Shown: one piece after another, positions 23,094 to 33,061 of the stretch
Layout of the letters: every line of letters starts with the position of its first letter
Numbering within the stretch: the first letter of the stretch is position 1
Source: Lepus europaeus
Lineage: Eukaryota > Chordata > Mammalia > Lagomorpha > Leporidae
Length of the DNA: 64,000 bases
Direction: 5' to 3'
Assembly (NCBI RefSeq): GCF_033115175.1
Contig: NC_084831.1
Span: 46,222,002-46,286,001 of the forward strand
Notes under the pieces: generated by a model
What the model was told of the DNA's origin: nothing
Database searches by the model: none
The model's input: the letters and a program-made list of their open reading frames with translations, nothing else
Program-made: the position numbers and the translations under genes

Positions 23094-24087
23094 AAAGTAA
23101 GTTCTCTGGAGAGATGTGTCTTGTTTCCGAGTGTCTGGTGGCTCCTGGCTTTCTTGCCAGGGCCTGCTCTTTCCCTCCCCTTTCTCTTCGGATGCCAGTC
23201 ATCACATTAGCTCCCACCCTCAACCCTGGATGACCTTGTCATGAGGTCCGTAGCTTTATTACATCTGCACAAACTTTATTCCAAATAAGCTCACACGCAC
23301 AGGTATCGGGAGTTGGGTTGTGACATATCTTTTGGGGGACACTATTCAGCGCATGGCAGTGGGTTACGGTGGGGTGAAGATGAATGTTCCGCGTTGAACT
23401 TGACTGTCTGTAGCTCTGTGGGAAGCAGCCTGGTTGTCCGTGGCCGGGTGCAGGGGACCATCTGAGAAGAGGGAGGAGGTGACACAGCAGCTTCGGGCGA
23501 CTTACGGCTCAGAGAGTAATCACCGAAGGATGAAACCCTGCCAGGTGGCGGCCCCGCGGAGTGCAGTGGAGGGTGTGCGATGAGAAGTGACTGCCCCTCT
23601 GCTTCCATCTGTCGCAGAGCCCGGCCACCTGCGGAGGAGGGGGCTGCCTCGCCCGCCCCCAATCCAAACGCACTCACTGCACCCAGGGCAGCAGCTGCCT
23701 GCCTGCTCCCCGGGGACTTTGTTCCTGGGCAGACAGGGGAGCCTCAGGGAAGCGTGGTCCCCTCTCTCCCCGCGGCAGGACAAAGCCTTGGGCCAGGATG
23801 CTGCCCAAAGTGCATTGCCAGTACACTTCCGTTTGGGAAGCCCAAGGAGAGCTACGGCTGCCCCCTTGATTAAACGACTAATGCGCTCCTCTCCCGTGCC
23901 AGGGACCGCATTGGATAAGGAAACCAGAACAAAAAGGGGCAGCTGTGCCTCGCTCACGGAGGCTTCTGTCCCTGCACCCCTGGGGGGCACCGTCTTTGGT
24001 CAGTGGGCCCTCTGGGGTGAAAAGGGCGCCCCCTTTGCAGTCTAGGCTCTGGATTCAGAGTCACTTCGCACCTGCAGCCCAGCCCCT

Positions 24088-24106
24088 CCCCCCCCCCCCC
24101 CCCCCC
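24088..24106. repeat. C homopolymer, 19 bases
   Basis: Uninterrupted C run upstream of PCSK9. Its length is likely to be unreliable in the assembly. Confidence 0.95.
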
Positions 24107-25390
24107 GCCAGGAGCCTTTGATGTGGATTTTGTTGGGTGCTGGTATCTCTTGCTTAGCCCCGTAGCTCCTCTGTCAAGCTTCATTCACGTGGGGAGTGGC
24201 ACCATGGAGTGGCACCATCGTCCCTATAGCTAACACGGTCTCTGCTCTGCGCCCTCACAGGACTCACAGGCAGGGATCCAATCGCAGGAATTCCCTTATC
24301 ACCTTCGCAGCTAACATCCTGCTGTCAGCCATTAACTGAGATGTTTTTTCCAGGAACTTCAAGCCCTGATCAAAGAAATTAACACCCCTCGTACCCTTAG
24401 ACCCAGACAGACGGGAGCCCACCTCTGCTATCCCACAGGAATTGTGCTAGCCCCTATCACGGACCAGTTCACATTTGCAGGCTTAGGCCCGGCCGTGAGC
24501 TGCTCAGTCCCAGCTCTGTAGGATTCACTGCCGTGACTCCCTCGGGGAGTCGGGCATTGAGTGATGACTGCACATTGCGATATATACCTGCCTGGCCCCA
24601 TTAGCCTGATGTCAGTGCCTGGTTTCCTGAGCAACAAGTGAGCTGACCCTGTTTTAGGGGTTCCTATGGCAACACCTCTGACCCAAGCTGGAAGGAGCAA
24701 TGTGTCTGCAAAGTGGGACCCACAAACCTTCCCTGTGCTTTCCGGTGCAGCCCTCCTGGGCAGAGCCAACCTCTTTGCACCCAAAGGTCTCTGCCTTCTC
24801 GGGCCTGGCACATGGTAGATGGTCCCTGGGCGCTTGCCCTGCTGAGCTCTTGGACACAGTGTGTCAAAGGAATCTTCACCATCATTTGGAACCCTGAGCT
24901 GGAGCTGACCGTGGGATGTTGAGTGTACCTGTATGATAGCTTTACATGATCAAACTGAGTTTGGGGGGGGAGGGTCTTCAAGAACAGTGAGTTGGTGAGG
25001 TCCAAGTGCAGGGAGCAGAAGGGTTAGAAGCCTGGATGCACTCCAAGCTAGGTTGAGAAAGATGCCAGGTGAAGCTGGAGACAGAATTGGGCACAGCCTG
25101 CAGCTACATTGATTAGGAAGGGTCACCAGGGGCAGGGAGGAGGCAGGCTGGGGGAGGTGGCTAAACATCGTGTAGGTGGAAGGCAGACCCCGGAAACGCT
25201 GCTGAGGTGGGCGCCAGGGAAGGGAGCCTGGCACAGCTCTCAGGGCGCAGGGTGAGACTTGCCGAGGAGGCTCCTGCCGCCCACCAGCAGCCTTCCAGCC
25301 CAATTAGGCTTTGGGACCCTTTCCCCCTCCCTGAGGTGCTCTGGGGAGGGTGATGCCAAACCTGATCCTCCAGTCTGGGGCGAGGCGCGC

Positions 25391-25410
25391 GGGGGGGGGG
25401 GGGGGGGGGG
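25391..25410. repeat. G homopolymer, 20 bases, in the PCSK9 promoter
   Basis: Twenty G in a row ending four bases before the HNF1 site. Likely length-polymorphic and prone to sequencing error; it could fold as a G-quadruplex. Confidence 0.95.
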
Positions 25411-25414
25411 CTCC

Positions 25415-25428
25415 GTTAATGTTTAATC
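25415..25428 (+). promoter_or_regulatory. PCSK9: HNF1 site in the PCSK9 promoter
   Basis: GTTAATGTTTAATC matches the published human PCSK9 HNF1 element and explains liver-enriched expression. In human it lies about 28 bp upstream of a sterol regulatory element (GTGGCGTGAT). Here the sequence after it runs GATGGGCCGGGCGTGGA directly into GCACCCACACCC, and no such element is present. Confidence 0.88.
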
Positions 25429-25699
25429 GGATCGGATCATCCGATGGGCCGGGCGTGGAGCACCCACACCCTACACGGTTTCCCGCGACGGGGAGGAGCT
25501 GGGCGGTTCGAGCCCGGAGGAGTAGGCTTGGCCCAGGCTGCCCCTTCTCTGCGGCGCGCAGAACGCAGCCCCGAGCCCCGAGTCGGAGCTCCCGCGCGTG
25601 CCCGTTCTTTCGCACCGCCACGCACTGGGTGCGGTCCCCGTGGACCGCGAGCATCCTCTGGGTCTGGGCGGCAGGGCGCAGACCCCTCCTGTCACCCCG

Positions 25700-25900
25700 A
25701 TGGGCAACGGCGGCTCTGGGCGGCCGTGGTGGCCGCTGGCCCCGATGCTGCTGCTGCTGCTGCTCCTGGGTCCTGCAGGTGCCCGTGCCCAGGAGGACGA
25801 GGACGGCGACTACGAGGAGCTGGCGTTCTTCCCATCCGAGGAAGATGGCCCGGCGGGCACGGCGCAGCACGCCTCGGCTACCTTCCACCGCTGCGCCAAG
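25700..25900 (+). CDS. PCSK9: PCSK9 exon 1 (signal peptide, start of prodomain)
   Basis: The ATG at 25700 has G at +4 and starts [15 protein letters not shown], aligned to the human start. The upstream in-frame extension is not conserved. A run of seven Leu (CTG repeat) forms the signal peptide core, with cleavage expected between Ala30 and Gln31. The acidic EDEDGDYEE segment that inhibits LDL-receptor binding in human is conserved. The segment after it is two residues shorter than in human. Donor GTGCGG; ends phase 0 after FHRCAK. Confidence 0.96.
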
Positions 25901-27907
25901 GTGCGGGCGCGAGGGTGCGAGGCGGGGAGGAGCCCGCGGCGGGAAGGCAGGAGGATGCCGCCTTTTCCTCCAGTCTCAGTTCCCCCCACGTAAGAGGGGC
26001 TGCAGTGGAGGTCTCCAGGGGCCCCGTTCTCACCGGCCACGGGCCTGGTGCACTGGCGACTGTGACCGAAGAGCCGGTGACGGGGACGGTGGCTGGGGAA
26101 TCGCTGGGGCGCACAGCTCTGTGCGTAGCAAGGTTCGCGGGGTGGGAGGCCCGACGGGCGGAGGTCCGGCGAGCAGAGAGCTCTCGGCGATCCTTGGCCC
26201 GGATTGCACACGCGTGGCCGAGGCGGCGCCTGGAACGCTCGTGGGACCACGCGGCGCGCAGAGGCGGCAGCCGGCAATGGTTGCGGAGGGAGTCCTGGAG
26301 AGAGGGCGTGGTTGCCCTATGTAGGGGTGCGGTGGGAGGAGACACGGCAGACAGTGGGGCAGGTGGCAATTTCTTCATGCCAGGGACCTCGTACCCGGGT
26401 CTTACTCAGCTGAAGAAAGAACGAACGCAAGGGACACAGTTTCTCTCGTGGCCCCGTTGGAGTGTTTGGGCGTCAGGGTTAGGACAGGGCAGAGGCTGGG
26501 GGTGCTTGGCTCCTGGTAGCCGGGATTCCCGTGCCCACAGCCCTCTCCACCTGCCCTTGGCCCTGGGCTCTGGGCAGCTTCAGCCTGGTACCAGCCTCTG
26601 GTGCCCTGCAGTTGTAAGCTCCAGGCTCTGCTGGTATCCCCTGTCCTGGGGTGGAGTCACATCTGGGGTTGACTCCTGTGGGGCTTGGCAAGTCACTTAG
26701 CCTGCACTGTCGGCTAGAAGGGAGGGGGCTGTCCTTCCCCCGGGGGTGGCAGTGGATGGGGCGGGGTGGGGAGAGTGGAGGGGAAGTTTAAATTTGACAG
26801 CGTGAGTGACCAGGGGTGGTCACTTGTGGGAGGTAGTTAAGTCCCTAGCCGCCAGGTGGCCCCCCAGCGACACCCTCTCTGGTGCAAAGGGCAGGCCCTG
26901 GGGCAGAGGGGAAGATCCTGCCACTGTCAGCCTTGTGTCCCGCCTCTCCCTGGTATACTGGGCTGCAGGGTGTCAGGTCCTCGCTCGCTCACCTCAAAGC
27001 ACCTTCTTCCTGGTTTCCTGCGCCTTTGCGTTATTGAGGGAGTTGGTGGGGTTCTGGCCGGGATAAGAAGGGGCATTGCAAGACTGCACGGCCCTAAAAT
27101 AACTGCTGTGCAAGCAGTGAGCACCCCAGCCTGAGAGGGCAGGAAGGGGCTGCACAGATCCCTGAGCCGAGGCTGGTGGGAGATTAGCACAGAGACCTCC
27201 TAGACTTCATTCCTTCAGTGAATGAATGAATTGACTTTAGAATGACAATGATATTGGCCATCGAGAAAAATTTTAGAATGCTCTGTGTTGTAGTTACAGG
27301 ACACTGAGGCCCAGAGAGAGGAGGCGTGTTAGAATCAGACTCCCCGGAGAATTCTGCTTCCACGGCAGGGCAAGCCCCCCAGGTCAGTCAGTTTTCACTG
27401 AGCACGGGGTAATTATTTTAGTGGCCTGTGAAGCCTAAACAGGAGTTCGACCCATGAAGGTGGCAGAAGGAAGGGACACCAGCACAGAGCAGGGAACGGC
27501 AGAGGTGGGAGCAGGGGGTGCGGATCTCCAGGCCTCTGTCCCCCCCCCCCGAAATGTGACATCCCCTGAAAGCCGTAGGGTTTTTGTAACTTAGCCAGGG
27601 ATGGACTCTGACGTGCCCGACACAGGGTCCACACTCCACGTGTGTGAATACGCACAGACATGCACTTGCTGTGGACTGTGGGATGCAGCACAGACTCTTC
27701 TGTGCACGCTCACTACTGCATTTCCAAAATCCCAACACATTCTAAATTTCAAAACGCATATGGCCCTGTGGCTTCAGCTAAAGGGTTGTGCCCTCTATCC
27801 TACCCTGTGTGTAGATGAGGCTGCACAGGCAGGCTAACAGGGGACCAAGGAGGAAGACGGCATTTGGATTTTACTGTGTAAGGCTTTTTGTTGAATAAAT
27901 TAATTAA

Positions 27908-28195
27908 ATTTGGGCTGGACATTGTGGCGTATAGGGTAAAGCTGCCACCTGTGGCGCCAGCATCCCATATGGGTACCAGTTCATGTCCCAGCTGCTCCAC
28001 TTCCCATCCAGCTCTCTGCTAAAGGGAAAAGCAGTGGGACATGGCCCGAGTGTTTGGGCTCCTGCCACCCACGTGGGAGACCTGGATGAAGGTCCTGGCT
28101 TTTGGCTTCAGCTTTCTGGGGTGTGAACCAGTGGATCTTTCCCTCTCTCTCTGTAACTCTGACTTTCAAATAAACAAATAAATCTTAAAAAACAA
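27908..28195 (+). mobile_element. CSINE, older copy
   Basis: Head TTGGGCTGGACATTGTGGCG, box CATGTCCCAGCTGCTCCACT, tail CAAATAAACAAATAAATC. Lies head-to-tail against a reverse SINE. Confidence 0.88.
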
Positions 28196-28199
28196 ATTA

Positions 28200-28478
28200 A
28201 ATTAATTTTCACTTTATGTGAAAGGGAGACAGAGATCTTCCATCTGCCAGTTTACTGCGCAGATGCCCTTAACAGCCCAGGCTGAGCCAGGCTGAAGCCA
28301 GGAGCCTGGAGCTCCATTGAGGTCTCCACCCGGGTGTTGGGAACTTAGGTACTTGAGTCCTCACCCGATGCCTCCCCAGGTGCACAGTAGCCAGAGGCTA
28401 AGATCAGGAGCAGAGCCAGGACTCAAACCCAGGCACTCTGACTTGAGATGTGGGCATCCCGAGTTGCATCTTAATGCC
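28200..28478 (-). mobile_element. CSINE-related SINE, reverse
   Basis: Contains GACAGAGATCTTCCATCTGC, GCCAGGCTGAAGCCAGGAGC and CTCAAACCCAGGCACTCTGA. Shares the AT-rich junction at 28190-28210 with the preceding plus-strand copy. Confidence 0.8.
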
Positions 28479-28694
28479 TACGTGAAAAGCCCATCTGTGG
28501 AAAGTTCTAGAGCAAATGTGTTTGCCTGAGAGCAGTTGGAGCAGACAGAGCTAAGACCCAGCACATGTCCTGCAGACGGTGGCCTGCTGGGGAAGTGTGA
28601 TCTTGGCTCACTGCCTGCCCATGTGGGCTGTCCTGCTGGGTGCCTCCCACAACCTTCTCTCTCGGCCTTGCCAGCAAGCCTGTGCTGTGGCTGT

Positions 28695-28792
28695 GGCCCC
28701 CATAACACAGATGAGAGAGCTGAGCTCAGAGAGGTTGAGTGACCTGCTTATGGCCATTCAGCCAGTGAAGAGTGGAGTTGAGATTCAGGCGC
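28695..28792 (-). repeat. MIR remnant, reverse
   Basis: Reversed MIR phrases: AACACAGATGAGAGAGCTGA, CAGAGAGGTTGAGTGACC and GTTGAGATTCAGGC. Confidence 0.75.
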
Positions 28793-29223
28793 ACATTTTT
28801 CTGGCTTGAAAGTCCTCTGGACTTCCTTGGGGGAGAGGTCCTGGGGGCCCTGAGTGGGGAGGGAGTGGCCTCTCCTGATTGCGGTGTAACCAAGAAGGCC
28901 TCTGGGCAGGGGTGGCGTTTGGACAGAGCCTCCAGGGGTGACCAGGACCTGGTAGGGCCCCTGGGGAGCTAGGTGCAGGCACAGAGGAAAACCCTTTGTT
29001 GCATATAGCTCACGGCGCCATGTTTGTCTGACTGCTGGTGAACTCCGTTAAACTAAGGGTCGGCCTGCAGCTGACGCTGTGTTTATTTCTGGGCCCTTTT
29101 TGGTGCCTGCTCCTTGTGGTTTACTATGCTGCGTCATTCTGATTTGTCGTGAGTAGGACAAGGGACACCCAGAGTGGGTGGGGCTTTCGGTGTCATCGTG
29201 TTCCTCTTCCTCGCCTGGGACAG

Positions 29224-29415
29224 GATTTCTGGAGGCTGCAGGGCACCTACATGGTGCTGCTGAAGGAGGAGTGCAGCCGCGAGCAGACAGAGCGCACTGC
29301 CCGCCGCCTGCAGGCCTGGGCTGCCCGCTGTGGCTACCTCACCAAGGTCCTGCACCTCTTCCATGACCTCTTCCCCGGCTTCCTGGTGAAGATGAGCAGC
29401 GACCTGCTGGACCTG
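29224..29415 (+). CDS. PCSK9: PCSK9 exon 2 (prodomain)
   Basis: 192 nt, phase 0 at both ends, the same length as the human exon. Encodes the inhibitor-9-like prodomain fold, from [16 protein letters not shown] through [14 protein letters not shown]. Two cysteines not found in human occur here: Cys84 (human Thr86) and Cys103 (human Arg105). Donor GTGAGC. Confidence 0.97.
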
Positions 29416-29947
29416 GTGAGCCGCCCCCCCGGCATGGCCGCTCGCTCCTGCCCGGGCTGCGGGCAACTGTGCTTAGTGTGCCCGGCGCCCCAAACGGGAG
29501 ACAGCGCCCAGAGCGGTGACTACCGCCTCTGTGTAGAGAGGGTCCTTTGAGTCTGGTCATGCCCCGCCCCTGCCATGGTGAATCCATTTTCACTTGGAAG
29601 AAGAGACTGGGGCTCAGAGTGGATCACACAGGCAGCTGGGTCAAAGGCAGTGTCTGCCTGCCAGCTGTCCTCGTGCTGGTGCACCTGCTCCCCGTGGGAA
29701 CCTGTAGGTACAAGGCCTGGGACACTCCATGGCATCTGAGTCATTTCATGAAAGCGGTGACTCAAGGGCCCCGAATTCCTGGGCAGCGGATGTTCTCCAT
29801 GGTGGCCTTCCTCCCTCAGGCTGGGGTGGGAGGGCCTCCTCCCTCCAGCTTGTTCCGGTGTCACAGCCTTGCTGGACGGGCAGAAAGGGCCTGGGTGACT
29901 TCTGGCCTCCCTTCTCCTTACCCAGGCCCTAGTGCTTTCCATGCATA

Positions 29948-30166
29948 TGTATCATTTATTCAAAAGTCAGAGAAACAGAGACAGAGACACATAGGGGGAG
30001 ATGTTCCATCTGCTGGTTCACTCCCCAAAGGCCCACCACAGCCAGGGTGGACCAAGCAAAAGCCAGCGATGAGGAGCTCAATGCAGGTGTCCACGAGGGT
30101 GGCAGGGACCCAAGTACTGGAGCCATCACCTGCTGCCTCCCGGGGTGTGCCAAAAGCAAATCTTAA
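29948..30166 (-). mobile_element. CSINE-related SINE, reverse, partial
   Basis: Contains ATCTGCTGGTTCACTCCCCA and CACCTGCTGCCTCCCGGGGT; the tRNA-like head is missing. Lies in PCSK9 intron 2. Confidence 0.8.
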
Positions 30167-30254
30167 AAAGAGACTTTCCTGCCTCTGCCCCCACCTCCCC
30201 ACCTACTCCCTCCCTGCCCTTTAACTGGATGATCACTTTCACACTGATTCTCTA

Positions 30255-30345
30255 CTGGGTTGGGGGCTTCTCAACCTCCTGAAGACACTGATGCCCAGAG
30301 CGGGACAGATCTTGCCTGAAGTCACACAGCATATGACTGGCAGCT
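30255..30345 (-). repeat. MIR-like remnant, reverse
   Basis: Diverged reversed MIR phrases: GACACTGATGCCCAGAGCGG, TTGCCTGAAGTCACACAGCA and ATGACTGGCAG. Confidence 0.55.
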
Positions 30346-30499
30346 CTCTTACCTCCATGGCACTGCTGCCCATGGTCTATTCAGTGTGCCAAGTCTTGAA
30401 GGGCCACGGTGCCCATCCAGTGCCCAGTGGGAAGCCTATGCCTACTGGTCAAGGCAGCTTCACAGAGGCGAGGAGGCTGCAGACATTGGCCAAGGAGAG

Positions 30500-30645
30500 A
30501 GGGGCTCTGGCTGCACCCCAGCCCGGGTGCAAGTCCTGGAGCTGCTGCTCATCACTGTCTGAGCTTGGGCACATTCCTTCACCTCCTGGGCCCCCAGTCC
30601 CTTGTCTGTGAGCCAGGTATAGCAACAAGGGTCGCTGTTTAAGGG
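30500..30645 (+). repeat. MIR remnant
   Basis: GGTGCAAGTCCTGGAGCTGC, TGAGCTTGGGCACATTCCTT and CTTGTCTGTGAGCCAGGTAT follow MIR order. Confidence 0.6.
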
Positions 30646-30667
30646 CTAAGTAAAACCATGAAGAAGT

Positions 30668-30982
30668 AAACATTTTATTTACTTATTTATTTATTTGAAA
30701 GGCAGAGAGAGAGAGAATTTTCCCATCTGCTGGTTCACTCCTTAAATGTCCACAATAGCTGGGGCTGGGTCAGGCTGAAGCCAGGAGTCCAGAACCCCAT
30801 CCAGATCTCCCACCTGGGTGGCAGAGAGCCAGATACTGAGCCATCAGCTGCCGCCTCCCAGGGTGTGCATTCACAGGAAGCTGGAGCAGGGAGCAGAGCT
30901 GGGACCTGATCCCAGGCCCCCTCTTATGTAATGCAGGTGTGCCGAGCGGCGCCTTATCCACTGGGCCAAATGCCTGTCCTAG
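30668..30982 (-). mobile_element. CSINE-related SINE, full length, reverse
   Basis: TTTATTTACTTATTTATTTA tail, ATCTGCTGGTTCACTCCTTA, CCCAGGGTGTGCATTCACAG and the reversed head ending GGGCCAAATGCCTGTCC. Confidence 0.88.
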
Positions 30983-31435
30983 AGTCATGAAGGTTCTAGG
31001 CAGATGCTCAGTACAGAAATGATGGAGGCATGGGTAGGTTAGCAGCCCCTGGGGTACTGAGGCACCCAGAGACTGGTTGTGGGAAGCTGTTTGCACCTCT
31101 ATGTGGAAGGGCATGGGGAGGGGGTAGCTTTCCCTCTACCAAGAGGGAGCTGGCAGGGTGGAGGAGGGGGCCCGGGTCACTGGAGGCTGCAGCCGCTGCT
31201 GGATCTCTGTCGCAGAGTGGGGGAGGAGGAGTGCTGCAGCTGCACTCTGGCCCCCCCCCACTCCTGCTGCTGCCTCCCACTGGCTGAGCACAACGAGGCG
31301 GGGGGAGCGATCCTGGAGCTGCAGTCTGCAGGGTCAGCCTCCTGGGTGCTGAGCAGGGCAGACAAGGCGGGGAGTGGAACTGGGGGCAAACACTGCTTTC
31401 AGTGAGACCTGGCTGTGGAGTTCCAGTCCTGAGTT

Positions 31436-31505
31436 TTAGGCAGAGTGACAGAAGGAACACACACACACACACACACAGATCTACCATCCCTTGGTTCACA
31501 CCCCT
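31436..31505 (-). mobile_element. SINE 3' fragment with AC microsatellite
   Basis: AGGCAGAGTGACAGAAGGAA, an AC run at about 31460-31478, then TACCATCCCTTGGTTCACAC, which matches the 3' end of reversed C repeats. Confidence 0.7.
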
Positions 31506-31799
31506 GGGTGCTGCGTCTTGCTCCCTGCCCAGACTGCTCAGAGCCGGGCAGTGGCTCCTAGGATGAGCTGTGAAATCCAGAATCCTTCCTAAAAGGACGG
31601 CCCCGGCTCCATGGCTGAATTGTGGGAGTGCTGGGCTTCCCAGTCTGATGGAGAAGTGACGAGACCCCAGCCGCTGCTTCACCTTGGGCACCCAGAGGGA
31701 GCCTGCCAGGTGGCTGGGCTGTACTTGCACAGGTAGGGCGTGGCTGTGGCTGTGGTGGCCGCTGGCCCAGTGCAGTCTCTTGGTCTCTGGTGTCTGCAG

Positions 31800-31923
31800 G
31801 CCCTGAAGTTGCCCCACGTCAAGTACATTGAGGAGGACTCCTCCGTCTTTGCCCAGAAGCTTCCATGGAACCTGGAGCGGATTCTCCCGGTGCGGTACCA
31901 GGCGGATGAGCACCGCCCCACCA
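31800..31923 (+). CDS. PCSK9: PCSK9 exon 3 (autocleavage site)
   Basis: 124 nt, phase 0 to 1. Encodes [19 protein letters not shown] followed by KLPWNLERI. Autocatalytic cleavage occurs after the Gln (Gln150 here, Gln152 in human). The following residue is Lys instead of human Ser153, and Leu replaces Ile. Acceptor TGTCTGCAG, donor GTAAGA. Confidence 0.97.
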
Positions 31924-32319
31924 GTAAGACCCCCGACTGTGCCCTGCCCCCCCCCCCCCATGCTGAGGGCGTTTGCTCCGCCCTGGCCTGCCCCTCCTCC
32001 CTACCGGGAGCCCTTGTCTGTCCCATCCCCTACTCCCGAGGCCCAACTGCTGCCTCAGCGAGTGAGTCCTTCCTCACCTCCCACAAATCCTTGGAGTGGC
32101 CCAGACCCCCAGGTTCCCCTCCAAGCCTGCTTCCTCTCTGTGGGACGAGCTGGCCAGCTCCCACTGCTGGGCAGTCATTCTTCGTCTACTTTTTTCAAAC
32201 CTTATCTGTCTCCCTCTTGGGCTTGCTGAGCTGTGGGAGGCCGGGAATGAGGGCTTGGGTCATCTTAGACCATAACATGATTTTTGAATGTTCTTATTTT
32301 GTGCTATTATAAATATGAT

Positions 32320-32505
32320 GGAGCCGGATGATTTGATTCACATTCGGGCTCTGTCGTTTGCCAGCTGTGTGGCCTTGCACCGTTTCCTGCCCTCTCTGTG
32401 CCTCCCCTTCCTGGTCTATAACATAAAGACGTCGTAGCACATGTGGGGGATGTGGGGAAACATCGAAGGTGCTTACCACAGTGCCTGGGATGTAGTAAGT
32501 GTTTT
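32320..32505 (+). repeat. MIR remnant in PCSK9 intron 3
   Basis: CATTCGGGCTCTGTCGTTTG, CAGCTGTGTGGCCTTGCACC and CACAGTGCCTGGGATGTAGT are arranged as in MIR. Confidence 0.85.
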
Positions 32506-32571
32506 ACGTCACTGCCATAGTGTTGACTTCAGGGTCACTCTCTCCTCTTGCACAAGTGTCACCGAGGGCAG

Positions 32572-32705
32572 ACAGAGGTGGCCTCGTAGAGGTGTATCTC
32601 TTAGACACAAGCATCCAGAGTGGCCACCGGGAAATCAAGGACAAGGTCTTGGTCACCGACTTCGAGAACGTGACTGAAGAGGATGGAATATACTTCCATA
32701 AACAG
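32572..32705 (+). CDS. PCSK9: PCSK9 exon 4 (catalytic Asp; furin loop)
   Basis: 134 nt, phase 1 to 0. Contains the catalytic Asp184 in [10 protein letters not shown]. Human Asp192 is Gly190 here, while Arg194 of the LDL-receptor interface is kept as Arg192. The loop that furin cuts in human after RFHR218 reads GIYFHKQ, so both arginines of the motif are gone. Just before it, ENVTEEDG creates an N-V-T glycosylation sequon at Asn205; human has ENVPEEDG. Confidence 0.96.
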
Positions 32706-32919
32706 GTGAGCCCTGCTCCTGTCACCATCCTGGAGGTGGGTGGGGCCCACCGCCCTGAGTGCTGGCATCGTGGCTGCACCACCAGCTTGGCCTTCCCAGC
32801 CCTCATTCTTCCCTCCCTGCCTTCCGCTGTGGGGCAGGGATGTTGGTCCCTCCAGCCCCCCCTGCTGATGTCTGGTGGCATGGGTGGGCTTTCTCACACC
32901 GCTCTGTGTCACTGTACAG

Positions 32920-33061
32920 GCGATCAAGTGTGACAGGCATGGCACTCACCTGGCAGGGGTGGTCAGTGGCCGGGATGCTGGCGTGGCCAAGGGTACCAGC
33001 CTGCGCAGTCTGCGCGTGCTCAATTGCCAAGGGAAGGGAGCGGTGAGCAGCATTCTCATGG
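32920..33061 (+). CDS. PCSK9: PCSK9 exon 5 (catalytic His)
   Basis: 142 nt, phase 0 to 1. Encodes [20 protein letters not shown] with catalytic His224 and the Asp equivalent to human Asp238 of the LDL-receptor contact surface. Acceptor TGTACAG, donor GTGAGT. Confidence 0.97.

Larger units (their letters stand above)
8095..25400. other. BSND-PCSK9 intergenic region
   Basis: No exon chain, promoter or RNA gene was recognised. It contains the BSND 3' UTR of undefined length, a 97-bp dispersed duplication (10324 and 11641), one clear MIR, a ladder of CSINEs between 11763 and 23093, several GT-rich microsatellites and a 19-base C run at 24088-24106. Unlisted parts such as 8200-10300, 12000-13900, 17300-18700 and 23100-25300 are GC-rich unique sequence with many chance ORFs but no conserved protein pattern that I recognise. 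Confidence 0.7.
25380..26320. promoter_or_regulatory. PCSK9: CpG-rich promoter and exon 1 region of PCSK9
   Basis: CpG dinucleotides are dense throughout, in contrast to the flanking introns and intergenic DNA. The stretch covers the HNF1 site, the presumed 5' UTR (about 25438-25699), exon 1 and the first part of intron 1. No TATA box was seen. CpG density was judged by eye. Confidence 0.7.
25901..29223 (+). other. PCSK9: PCSK9 intron 1
   Basis: GTGCGG donor and CTGGGACAG acceptor. Contains two CSINEs in opposite orientation (27908-28195 and 28200-28478) and a reversed MIR near 28695. The remainder is unique sequence with nothing recognised. Confidence 0.9.

Noticed and set aside
8095-25400. 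An unannotated gene between BSND and PCSK9
   Set aside because: No set of in-phase exons with splice sites or conserved protein sequence could be assembled by eye. A search with rabbit RNA-seq would be decisive.
25444-26700. A 418-residue ORF over the PCSK9 promoter and exon 1
   Set aside because: It is the wrong frame across the conserved PCSK9 exon 1 and reads through the splice donor; GC-rich CpG islands often lack stops.
31008-31961. A 317-residue minus-strand ORF
   Set aside because: It runs antisense through PCSK9 exon 3 and a SINE/AC repeat. No conserved pattern was seen.
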